From positions 1-5,758 of the forward strand of contig JADZBY010000461.1 in the NCBI GenBank assembly GCA_020851855.1: a stretch of DNA of 5,758 nucleotides, given 5' to 3'. The DNA comes from Anaerolineae bacterium. Its GTDB lineage: Bacteria; Chloroflexota; Anaerolineae; Aggregatilineales; UBA2796. This document shows positions 1-5,629 of the stretch, one piece after another (the first letter of the stretch is position 1; each line of letters begins with the position of its first letter). Both the position numbers and the translations under genes were made by a program. A model generated the notes under the pieces. The model saw only the letters and a list, made by a program, of their open reading frames with translations. It ran no database searches and was not told the origin of the DNA.

Positions 1-1
1 C

Positions 2-55
2 GGTACGGGTCAACTCGGCATCTGGCTCTGGCCGCGTAATGCGGACTACTACTAG
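2..55 (+). CDS. C-terminal end of an upstream phage gene (partial)
   Basis: An open frame enters from the left edge and reads 17 codons (GTGQLGIWLWPRNADYY) before the TAG at 53-55. The stop lies 11 bases before the major capsid start, and its last bases overlap the purine-rich ribosome binding site of that gene, which fits an operon. The peptide is aromatic-rich (two Trp, two Tyr). In many tailed phages the gene just before the capsid gene encodes a decoration, scaffold or protease protein, but too little is visible here to say which. Function is unknown; reality as a coding end is inferred from frame and spacing only. Confidence 0.55.
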   Translation, partial: GTGQLGIWLWPRNADYY

Positions 56-66
56 GGGGTGCTGAG

Positions 67-1134
67 ATGACACTTGACCGCGCACTCGTAACCAAGATTC
101 TCGAAGGGGGCCGCGTTGAGGAACGCGCGCTCACATCCATGCCGCTGACCATCACCGAGGACATGATCCCGTTCCCGCGTGACCGTCGTGGGCGGCGTAC
201 TGTTGACCCTGACAAGGTCGAACTGTCCGAGGCCGTAGCACTTGGCTCGGCACACACGGCGAACTTCCCCGACCTGCTGCGGCAGGGGCTGAACTTCATC
301 TCGATGCAGTCCTATGCGATGGAGCCGGTCGTCTACCCGCAGTTGGTGGGGCCGGAAGTCCCGTCCAGCAAGCATCAGGAGGAGTACCTGCTCGACGCCG
401 CGATGGGCACTGCGCCCGTTGTGGATGAGGGCCAGGACTATCCTGAGGCGGCGCTGGCTTTGGAAGCCGGGAAGATCGTCAAGAACTATAAGCGCGGGTA
501 CATTGTGCCCGTGACCGAGGAAATGCGCCGCTTTGACCAGCTTGGCAAGGTGGAGCAGATCGCCGAGGCCGCTGGCCGTTCGCTGCGCGTGACTGAAGAA
601 GACGTGGTGCTCGATGCGTTGACTACGGCGGGCAACTATACGCACAGCAACACGGCGGGTACCACGTTCTCGGCTGGTGGGCTGATCACAGCCTACAACG
701 TCCTGGTGACGCAGCGCGACCGCACGGGCAACTTCCTGGGCGTGCGCCCGGATACGCTCGTCTGCGGGCCGCTGGTTTACTTCGCGGCGTTGCAGTTGCT
801 GCGCTCGCAGCAGGTGATGCGCGCCCACGCCGATGATGACTCGACGGTCATCACGGTGGAGCGGTACGGCACCGGCGTGACCAACCCGTTCTACGGTCTG
901 GTGGACACGATCATCATGACGCCCCGTTTTGGCAGCAGCTATCAGTGGCTGGTGGGCCAGCGCGGGCGCGGTGTGAAGTTCCAGCGCGTCGATCCGGCCC
1001 GCGTCCTGCCGCCTGAGTACTTCCCCGTCAATGACGTGTGGCGGTACTATGCGCGGACGTGGTTTGGTTTCGGCATCGTGGATGATCGGTTCTGGTACTA
1101 CTCGTCCAGCACGACCGCGCCGACGGTTGACTAG
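67..1134 (+). CDS. Major capsid protein, HK97-fold-like
   Basis: This 355-residue protein probably forms the phage head shell. The start is the ATG at 67, with the purine run AGGGGG at 54-59 seven bases upstream. The layout fits HK97-fold capsid proteins. A charged N-terminal arm (about 1-60) is followed by an extended E-loop-like region (about 90-130, containing EGQDYPEA at 121-128). A long amphipathic helix at about 157-188, rich in Glu and Ala, looks like the P-domain spine helix. An A-domain-like part follows with VRPDTLVCGP (226-235) and the closing strands VDTIIMTPRFG (279-289). The C terminus is aromatic (WRYYARTWFGFG, then WYY). The length is typical of such proteins without a fused scaffold or protease. 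Neighbouring head-tail joining genes support the call. The assignment rests on pattern recognition, not a database search, and the exact capsid subfamily is not known. Confidence 0.83.
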   Translation: MTLDRALVTKILEGGRVEERALTSMPLTITEDMIPFPRDRRGRRTVDPDKVELSEAVALGSAHTANFPDLLRQGLNFISMQSYAMEPVVYPQLVGPEVPSSKHQEEYLLDAAMGTAPVVDEGQDYPEAALALEAGKIVKNYKRGYIVPVTEEMRRFDQLGKVEQIAEAAGRSLRVTEEDVVLDALTTAGNYTHSNTAGTTFSAGGLITAYNVLVTQRDRTGNFLGVRPDTLVCGPLVYFAALQLLRSQQVMRAHADDDSTVITVERYGTGVTNPFYGLVDTIIMTPRFGSSYQWLVGQRGRGVKFQRVDPARVLPPEYFPVNDVWRYYARTWFGFGIVDDRFWYYSSSTTAPTVD

Positions 1135-1140
1135 CATGGA

Positions 1141-1169
1141 GCAGGGGGGTGGGGCGACCTGCCCCCCAC
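1141..1169. repeat. GC-rich inverted repeat between capsid gene and next gene
   Basis: Just after the capsid stop codon, a G-run faces a C-run and several alternative stems are possible: GGGGGG (1144-1149) with CCCCCC (1162-1167), GTGGGG (1149-1154) with CCCCAC (1164-1169), or GGGGC (1151-1155) with GCCCC (1161-1165) around a 5-base loop. No T-tract follows, so this is not a standard intrinsic terminator. It could be an mRNA-stabilising 3' structure for the abundant capsid message, or a weak attenuator. It also encloses the GTG at 1149, which argues against that codon being a real start. Confidence 0.4.
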
Positions 1170-1175
1170 ACTGAG

Positions 1176-1181
1176 AAAGGA
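1176..1181 (+). promoter_or_regulatory. Ribosome binding site that sets the start of the AT-hook protein
   Basis: AAAGGA lies 6 bases before the ATG at 1188 and 3 bases before the ATG at 1185. It favours 1188 (or 1185) over the longest possible reading frame, which would begin at the GTG at 1149 inside the hairpin with no good ribosome binding site. Confidence 0.65.
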
Positions 1182-1187
1182 CAGATG

Positions 1188-1682
1188 ATGAACGAACAGA
1201 CACAGAAGGCGCTTGACTGGATGCGTGAGGTCGTCGGGCAGGCATTCACTGAGGCGCAGAACGGGGACACAACGCTGCTGAATAAGCTGGGCTTCTATCC
1301 CAGTATGCAATATTACGTCAACAACGTGCACGGGCGCAGCGAGGCCACCTTTGCCCAATGGCTGCACTGGCACCCGCAGCACTTGCGCGAGGTTGTGGCG
1401 CTGTATGAGGTCTACCAGCGCGAGCAGGAAGTCGCGGCGGCAACGGAGCGCGTGGGCACTCTGGAAGCCAAGCTGAATGACCTGACCGAGCAGTTGAAGG
1501 CGTTGCTCGAGGCACAGACGCCCGCAGAAAAGCCCGCACCCAAGAAGCGGGGCCGTCCACGCAAGGTTGCCGAGGCTGAGGCGGTCGCTGAGGAAGAACC
1601 GGACGAAGATGACGCCGAACAGGGGCAAGAAGAGCCGGAGGCTTCCGCTGACCAGGCGGAGGAGCCAGAAGCGGAGAGCTAA
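1188..1682 (+). CDS. Coiled-coil protein with AT-hook and acidic tail, virion-associated candidate
   Basis: This 164-residue protein has no function I can name. It has three visible parts. Residues 1-64 look globular and helical, with aromatic patches (LGFYPSMQYY, WLHWHP). Residues about 65-110 have a heptad-like run (LREVVALYEVY, then VGTLEAKLNDLTEQLKALL), a likely coiled coil. A Pro-Lys linker then leads to KKRGRPRK (119-126), a textbook AT-hook core (R-G-R-P) that in known proteins inserts into the DNA minor groove. Residues 127-164 form a strongly acidic tail with 18 Asp or Glu in 38 residues and no basic residue. The frame could start at 1185 (one Met longer). The gene sits between the capsid gene and the probable connector, 3 bases before the latter. 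A role as an internal head protein or DNA-contacting accessory is inference. It could also be a small scaffold-like or decoration protein. Confidence 0.75.
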   Translation: MNEQTQKALDWMREVVGQAFTEAQNGDTTLLNKLGFYPSMQYYVNNVHGRSEATFAQWLHWHPQHLREVVALYEVYQREQEVAAATERVGTLEAKLNDLTEQLKALLEAQTPAEKPAPKKRGRPRKVAEAEAVAEEEPDEDDAEQGQEEPEASADQAEEPEAES

Positions 1683-1685
1683 GCG

Positions 1686-2201
1686 ATGGCCCTGACGACC
1701 GCTGAGCAGGTGCGCTTGCGTATCCAGGATAAGCCCACCATCTTCGACTCGACGCTGGCCGGGGACGGGTCTGCGACCATCTACGGGCTGGGCGTGACGA
1801 ACGTGGTCAGCGGCACGGCGTTCGTGCCGGGCGTGGGCGGCTGGACGGCGACGGGCGCGACGATAGATGCGACCGGTTTCGTGGCGTTCAGCGGGGCCAT
1901 CTCTGCTAACAGCGCGTTCCGAGTGCGCGGCGTGCACACAATCTTCAGCAATGATGAGATCGGCCACTTTACCGCAGTGGGCGGGACGGTGGCCGGGGCC
2001 GCGCTGGAGGCGGTCAAGACGCTGATGTTCGATAGCCTGAAGCGGGCGAAGTGGGCCGCGCCGGATGGGACGGAGTATGACGACACTGCCGCGCAACAGC
2101 AGTTGCAGAAGCTGTACGAGCAACTGGACGAAGAGGTTAATGAGGGCGCGGTGGATGCTGGCGCGTATGCGTCCTGGTCGCTAGGACAGGAGGGCTGGTG
2201 A
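1686..2201 (+). CDS. Probable head-tail connector (adaptor) protein
   Basis: A 171-residue protein, starting at ATG 1686 with GGAG at 1673-1676 nine bases upstream and only 3 bases after the preceding stop. It opens with a short helix (TTAEQVRLRIQ). A beta-rich stretch follows at about 25-85, full of Gly, Thr, Ala and Val (GDGSATIYGLGVTNVV, then VPGVGGW, then AFSGAISANSAFRVRG). It then has FSNDEIGHF (87-95) and a long Ala-rich helix (about 100-124, AGAALEAVKTLMFDSLKRAKW). The final part is a Gln- and Glu-rich helix (135-150). The acidic 'SNDEI' followed by an Ala-rich helical pair resembles small phage connector or head-completion proteins that dock under the portal. Position after the capsid gene and before a joining-type protein supports this. 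The coding call is strong; the function is tentative. Confidence 0.72.
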   Translation: MALTTAEQVRLRIQDKPTIFDSTLAGDGSATIYGLGVTNVVSGTAFVPGVGGWTATGATIDATGFVAFSGAISANSAFRVRGVHTIFSNDEIGHFTAVGGTVAGAALEAVKTLMFDSLKRAKWAAPDGTEYDDTAAQQQLQKLYEQLDEEVNEGAVDAGAYASWSLGQEGW

Positions 2202-2605
2202 GCTACCGGGGGCCAAACAGCAGCCGCATTAGCGGCCAGTTCGTCGGCGTGCAGTCCTACGCGGGCGCGACGGCCATCTGGCGGCACTACCTGAGCACCA
2301 CGACGGGCACAGGAAGCGCGTACTGGGCGGGGGGCGGCGAATCACGCACCTATGCCGAGCGCGTCATCACGGCGCTATGGGCCGCCCCGCAGGGCAATGA
2401 GAGCCGCTTCCGCGAGGTGCAACTGCCCGCCGGTCAGATGATGGCCGGGGATGCCGTAGTAAGCACGCTGGTCACACTGGGGCCGCTCGATGAACTGGTC
2501 TGGAACGGCGTGGCCTACCGCGTCGAGGGCGACAGCACGCCCACGCGGATCGGCGGGCAGGTCTGGTATCGGACGGTACTGCGCCGGGGCGACACAACCG
2601 GCTAA
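2198..2605 (+). CDS. Probable head closure / head-tail joining protein
   Basis: A 135-residue protein starting at GTG 2198, whose GTGA overlaps the TGA stop of the previous gene by 4 bases. A strong AGGAGG at 2188-2193 lies 4 bases upstream. The protein looks mostly beta-stranded. Its C-terminal part carries LDELVWNGVAYRVEGD (about 99-114), then VWYRTVLRRGD. This 'ordinary strand, then YxV, then a loop, then an Arg-ending strand' layout is typical of small SPP1 gp16-like or HK97 gp10-like head closure proteins that bridge connector and tail. Length fits those families (about 100-135 residues). This is the last structural gene before the sugar-transfer genes. Family assignment is by overall pattern only; a minor tail or completion protein is also possible. 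Confidence 0.68.
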   Translation: MSYRGPNSSRISGQFVGVQSYAGATAIWRHYLSTTTGTGSAYWAGGGESRTYAERVITALWAAPQGNESRFREVQLPAGQMMAGDAVVSTLVTLGPLDELVWNGVAYRVEGDSTPTRIGGQVWYRTVLRRGDTTG

Positions 2606-2619
2606 GGCGCACAAGCGCC
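2606..2619. repeat. Perfect 5-bp hairpin at the head/glycosyltransferase junction
   Basis: Directly after the TAA at 2603-2605, GGCGC (2606-2610) and GCGCC (2615-2619) can pair around the tetraloop ACAA. No T-tract follows, so it is not a convincing terminator. It is the only sizeable gap (33 bases) in the right part of the window and marks the border between structural genes and the sugar-transfer cassette. Confidence 0.35.
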
Positions 2620-2638
2620 AGAAAGCGCGAGAGGAGTA

Positions 2639-3988
2639 GTGACGAAGGTTCTCATCTTTGGCGACTTTATCCCGACTGGCTTTGGGCGCATCTGCCGAGC
2701 TGCCGCGCTGCACTTGGGACGGCAGGGGCACGAGATTATGGGTGCGTGCATCCAGTATGACGGGCTGCTGCCCCTGGGCTTGCCCTTCCATGTGGCGGCG
2801 CTGAACGGGCGGGATCACGGCGCGGCATTGACAGGTATCTGGGGCGCATATCAGCCGGACGTGGTGCTGAGTGTGCAGGACTTCCCGTATCACATTATGG
2901 CCCGCCACGCGACGGGCATTGACTGGAGCACGACGGCGCAGATAGTCATCACGCCAGTGGATGGAGTGCCAATCTATCGAGATTGGTTGGATGCCGCCAA
3001 GCAATTCGATGCACTCTTAACAATCAGCGAGTTCGGCGTCGAGGCGTTTCGCAAGGCGGGCGTCACGGCGGGGCTGTGTCCGCCGGGCGTGGACGTGGGT
3101 GAGTTCCATCGCCTGGATGATGCGACGCGGGCCGCGCTGCGCGGGAAGCTGGGCATTCCACCTGATGCTTTCGTAGTGGGCGTGATGGCCATGAACCAGG
3201 GCCGCAAGGCGTTTCCGAGCATGGTACAGGGCTTCGCTGAGGCGTTCCCTGACGTGCCCACCGCCTACCTGTTCCTGGACTGCGAGCGCACGAGTCCGGC
3301 GGGTTGGGACATCCCAAAGCAGCTGGTCGCCGAGTGCGGGCTTGACCCGGCACGTGTGCGTTACCGCGAGGATGCACTACGGGCGGGCGTGCAGAGTTTG
3401 AACGAACGCTACAACCTGTTGGACGTGCACATGGTCATCGCTCATCGTGAGGGGTTTGGCCTGCCGCATGTCGAGGCGATGGCGACGGGCATCCCAACAG
3501 TTGCGCTCGACTACTGCAGCGGGCGTGAGATCATCGGCGACCAGGAGCGCGGCCTACTGGTACGCGCCAGGCCAGACGAGCTGGGCACCTGGGGCGGAGC
3601 TCGTGACTACAGCCCCGACATGGCGCCCTTGGTTGAAGGGCTACGGGCGCTGTATGATCAGCCTGCCGAGCGGTTGGCAAAAGGCGCGAGGGCGCTGGAG
3701 TGGGCGAAGGGGCGCACCTGGGAAAAGGCGGCAAGTGCCGTAGCGGATATACTGGGTGCGGTCGTGACCCGGCGGGCCGCTGACCTGGAGCGCAAGCGCC
3801 AGAAACCCGCGCCTACGCCGACAGCGCAGCCGAGCATTCCGGCGGGCGTGGCCGGGCAATCCATCCATCTACATGCGCCGGTCTATGTGATGGCGAACGA
3901 CCCGGCGGGCGTGGCAGCAGGCATTGGCAAGGCCGTCGGGCAGCAGGTCGAGTTGCTGGAGGGGAAGCGTGAGCACGCCGAGGCTTAG
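2639..3988 (+). CDS. GT-B fold glycosyltransferase (GT4-type) with extra C-terminal tail
   Basis: A 449-residue protein that probably moves a sugar from a nucleotide-sugar donor to an acceptor in the cytoplasm. The start is GTG 2639, just after a GAGAGGAG purine run (2629-2636). This places the first GT-B strand at residue 3 (KVLIFGDF), followed by the Gly-rich loop PTGFGRI (12-18). The acceptor-side domain ends with ITPVDGVPIYRDWL (104-117) and LLTISEFGVEAFRKAG (126-141). The donor-side domain begins after PPGVDVGEFHR (148-158). VVGVMAMNQGRKAF (179-192) fits the phosphate-binding strand-loop. REGFGLPHVEAMATGIPTV (270-288) is the family EX7E signature with Glu271 and Glu279. The GT core ends near 376. 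A Pro-rich linker (389-401) and a short domain (about 408-440, IHLHAPVYVMANDPAG) follow, which the enzyme family does not normally carry. The stop overlaps the next gene by 20 bases. Donor and acceptor are unknown. Confidence 0.88.
   Translation: MTKVLIFGDFIPTGFGRICRAAALHLGRQGHEIMGACIQYDGLLPLGLPFHVAALNGRDHGAALTGIWGAYQPDVVLSVQDFPYHIMARHATGIDWSTTAQIVITPVDGVPIYRDWLDAAKQFDALLTISEFGVEAFRKAGVTAGLCPPGVDVGEFHRLDDATRAALRGKLGIPPDAFVVGVMAMNQGRKAFPSMVQGFAEAFPDVPTAYLFLDCERTSPAGWDIPKQLVAECGLDPARVRYREDALRAGVQSLNERYNLLDVHMVIAHREGFGLPHVEAMATGIPTVALDYCSGREIIGDQERGLLVRARPDELGTWGGARDYSPDMAPLVEGLRALYDQPAERLAKGARALEWAKGRTWEKAASAVADILGAVVTRRAADLERKRQKPAPTPTAQPSIPAGVAGQSIHLHAPVYVMANDPAGVAAGIGKAVGQQVELLEGKREHAEA
3958..3962 (+). 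promoter_or_regulatory. Ribosome binding site that sets the GT2 start
   Basis: GGAGG lies 6 bases before the GTG at 3969, inside the end of the upstream gene. It selects 3969, which puts the conserved LSVIIPAYN strand at residue 6, as usual for GT2 enzymes. A longer in-frame start at 3924 would add an unlikely Arg/Ser-rich leader (MARPSGSRSS). Confidence 0.7.
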
Positions 3989-4736
3989 CGTCATCATCCC
4001 GGCCTATAACCATCTGGAGAAGGTCACGCGCTGCCTGCGGTTGGTGCGCGAGACGACCGACCCGGAGCTAACTGAGGTGCTGGTGCAGGATGATAGCAGC
4101 ACCGAGTACAACGGGCCGCTGTCGCTGGGGCCGTGCTGCGAGCGGACAAACTACAATCTCGGCTTTGCGGGCAACTGCAACCAGGCGGCGAAGCGGGCAA
4201 AGGGCGAGGTGCTGTTCTTCCTTAACCAGGACTGCTACCCGACTGCGGCGGGCTGGGATGCGACCCTTCTGGCGCTCTTTGACAGTCATGGCAAGGTAGG
4301 CGTTGTCGGGCCTACGCTGTTGTTTCCTGACGGCAAAGTCCAGTCAGTGGGCGGGCTATTTGACGGCGCTGGGCAGCCGTTCCACGAGGCGCTGGGCTAT
4401 GGCAATCCCGATTGGGAGCCGATCAGCAAGGCGCGCAAGGTGTCTTGGGTTACGGGTGCGGCGCTGGCCGTCCGGCGCGGGCTGTGGAACATGCTGGGCG
4501 GGTTCGATACGGCCTACGGGCGCGGGTACTTTGAGGATGCCGATTTCTGTGTGCGCGCCCAACTGGAAGGCTACGAGGTCTGGCACGAGCCGCGCGTCCG
4601 GCTGGTGCACGAAGTGGGCAGCACCGGCGGCAGTCCATCGTTTGCTGTGAATGCGCGGCTATTCAAGCGGCAATTCGTGGATACGAAAATTGTGGAGCCT
4701 GACGTGCCGGCAATCAAAGTGAGGTTCTGGGCATGA
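3969..4736 (+). CDS. GT2 family glycosyltransferase (GT-A fold, rhamnosyltransferase-like)
   Basis: A 255-residue enzyme expected to transfer a sugar from an NDP-sugar, probably with a divalent metal. Visible motifs occur in the normal order. The first strand is LSVIIPAYN (6-14). Asp-Asp 41-42 is in the nucleotide-binding position (LVQDDSST). NYNLGFAGNCNQAAKRAKGE (61-80) is the 'N-x-G-F-A-x-x-x-N' signature of WbbL-type rhamnosyltransferases. FLNQDC (84-89) has Asn86 and Asp88 in the metal-binding place of the DXD motif. VTGAALAVRR (161-170) follows, then GGFDTAYGRGYFEDADFCVRAQ (177-198) with the Glu189-Asp190 catalytic-base region. His214 (VHEVGST) is a possible metal ligand. No membrane segment is seen, so it appears soluble. 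It overlaps the GT4 gene by 20 bases and the next gene by 4. The family call is strong; rhamnose as donor is only suggested by resemblance. Confidence 0.9.
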   Translation: MSTPRLSVIIPAYNHLEKVTRCLRLVRETTDPELTEVLVQDDSSTEYNGPLSLGPCCERTNYNLGFAGNCNQAAKRAKGEVLFFLNQDCYPTAAGWDATLLALFDSHGKVGVVGPTLLFPDGKVQSVGGLFDGAGQPFHEALGYGNPDWEPISKARKVSWVTGAALAVRRGLWNMLGGFDTAYGRGYFEDADFCVRAQLEGYEVWHEPRVRLVHEVGSTGGSPSFAVNARLFKRQFVDTKIVEPDVPAIKVRFWA

Positions 4737-5629
4737 AACTGCTGATACTTGCCATTCACTGGCCTGTGGCCTCCGGGCGCTATGTGCTGGACGCGCTGCG
4801 GCGCATGGGGCATGATGCGCGGTCTGCCGGGCCAGTGCCGGAGCCGCCCAACGCCATCTGGGGCGGTCAGGTTGATCCACGCCACATCTGGACGCCCTCA
4901 GAGATTGACGAGGGCTGGACGCCGGACGCCGTGCTGATCATGGACTCGAACATGGGGGCCGAGCGCAGCGGCGATATGCCCTGGGTCGTGTATGGCGTAG
5001 ATAACCATGTACGCGATTACGGGCAGTTTGATGTGGATCACCTGTTCCTGGCGCACGGGCACGGGGCGCGCATCGGTGAGGCTAACGTGACGTGGCTGCC
5101 CTGCGGCTATGACCAGGTGGCCTTCAAGCCCGGCCCGGCCTGGAGCAAGCGTCACTACGACGCGGCGATGCTGGCGGTCATGTACGGGCCGCGCGCCGAA
5201 TTGCTGTATGCGCTGCGCGACATTCCGGCGCTGCGCATGGCCTACGGCACGGGCGCGGTGTATGACCAGTACGCGGCGGTCTACCAGGACAGCAAGATCA
5301 GCCTCGTGCGCAGCGCGGCGGGTGACGTGGCCCAGCGCGTTTGGGAGACGGCGGCGATGGGCTGCCTGGTCGTTATGGATGAGTGCCCTGACTGCGAGGC
5401 ACTGGGGCTGGTCAATGGGCAGAACTGCCTGCTGTATCATGACACAGCGGGCGCGGTCGAGCAGGTGCGCTGGGCGCTGGAGCACCCGACGGATGCCGAG
5501 CGCATCGCAAGGGCCGGGCAGAAATGGGCGAAGCTCGGCACATGGGACGCACGAGCACAGGTGATTGTGGACTGGCTGCAAGCGCAGCAGAAAGCGGCGG
5601 AGACAAGTGACGACCAAGCGCGGGATTAA
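4733..5629 (+). CDS. CgeB-like glycosyltransferase (glycosyl transferases group 1 type)
   Basis: A 298-residue protein resembling CgeB-type GT-B enzymes, named after a Bacillus spore-coat maturation protein linked to coat glycosylation. It starts at ATG 4733 in an ATGA overlap with the previous stop, with GAGG (4721-4724) eight bases upstream. The N-terminal part opens with strand KLLILAIHWP and has a 'DNH..DY' segment (VVYGVDNHVRDYG, 85-97) followed by LFLAHGHG. WLPCGYDQVAFKPG (121-134) is the hinge into the donor domain. QRVWETAAMGCLVVMDECPD (201-220) is the family signature with Glu205. NGQNCLLYHD (228-237) and a C-terminal helix bundle with IARAGQKWAKLGTWDAR (258-274) complete the pattern. 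At 298 residues it looks compact, with a short N-terminal domain. It sits between the GT2 and methyltransferase genes. Substrates are unknown. Confidence 0.8.
   Translation: MKLLILAIHWPVASGRYVLDALRRMGHDARSAGPVPEPPNAIWGGQVDPRHIWTPSEIDEGWTPDAVLIMDSNMGAERSGDMPWVVYGVDNHVRDYGQFDVDHLFLAHGHGARIGEANVTWLPCGYDQVAFKPGPAWSKRHYDAAMLAVMYGPRAELLYALRDIPALRMAYGTGAVYDQYAAVYQDSKISLVRSAAGDVAQRVWETAAMGCLVVMDECPDCEALGLVNGQNCLLYHDTAGAVEQVRWALEHPTDAERIARAGQKWAKLGTWDARAQVIVDWLQAQQKAAETSDDQARD
5599..5602 (+). promoter_or_regulatory. Ribosome binding site for the overlapping methyltransferase
   Basis: GGAG lies 4 bases before the GTG at 5607, inside the end of the CgeB-like gene. It supports the overlapping start of the truncated methyltransferase and translational coupling. 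Confidence 0.55.

Noticed and set aside
1136..1174. 12-codon mini-ORF (MEQGGGATCPPH) between capsid and AT-hook genes, a possible leader peptide
   Set aside because: It has no ribosome binding site and its codons are forced by the G-run and C-run. It is probably a chance reading of the hairpin.
1141..1175. Intrinsic terminator after the capsid gene
   Set aside because: The stem is GC-rich, but it is followed by ACACTGAG with no T-tract, and the next gene follows at once with a ribosome binding site.
1149..1187. Upstream GTG start giving a 177-residue form of the AT-hook protein
   Set aside because: The GTG lies inside the G-run/C-run hairpin with no good spacing to a ribosome binding site. 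AAAGGA precedes the ATG pair at 1185/1188.
52..1245. Long 397-codon open frame on the - strand opposite the capsid gene
   Set aside because: It mirrors the capsid gene in a GC-rich sequence. Its product is rich in Arg, His and Gln without domain-like pattern, and the + strand gene has a clear ribosome binding site and a recognisable fold pattern.
1131..2123. 330-codon open frame on the - strand
   Set aside because: It runs antisense across two well-supported + strand genes and has a low-complexity Arg/Leu-rich translation. Its apparent hydrophobic stretch comes from the reverse complement of the acidic Glu-rich codons.
3447..3743. 98-codon + strand open frame inside the GT4 gene
   Set aside because: It is an alternate-frame shadow, Arg/Ser/Trp-rich, inside the conserved donor domain of the GT4 enzyme.
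3924..3968. Upstream start giving a 270-residue GT2
   Set aside because: The added 15 residues are Arg/Ser-rich and lie deep inside the GT4 gene. GGAGG points to GTG 3969, which places the conserved first strand at the usual position.
4898..5617. 239-codon open frame on the - strand opposite the CgeB-like gene
   Set aside because: The translation is Arg/His/Val-rich with no family motif, while the + strand frame carries clear glycosyltransferase motifs.
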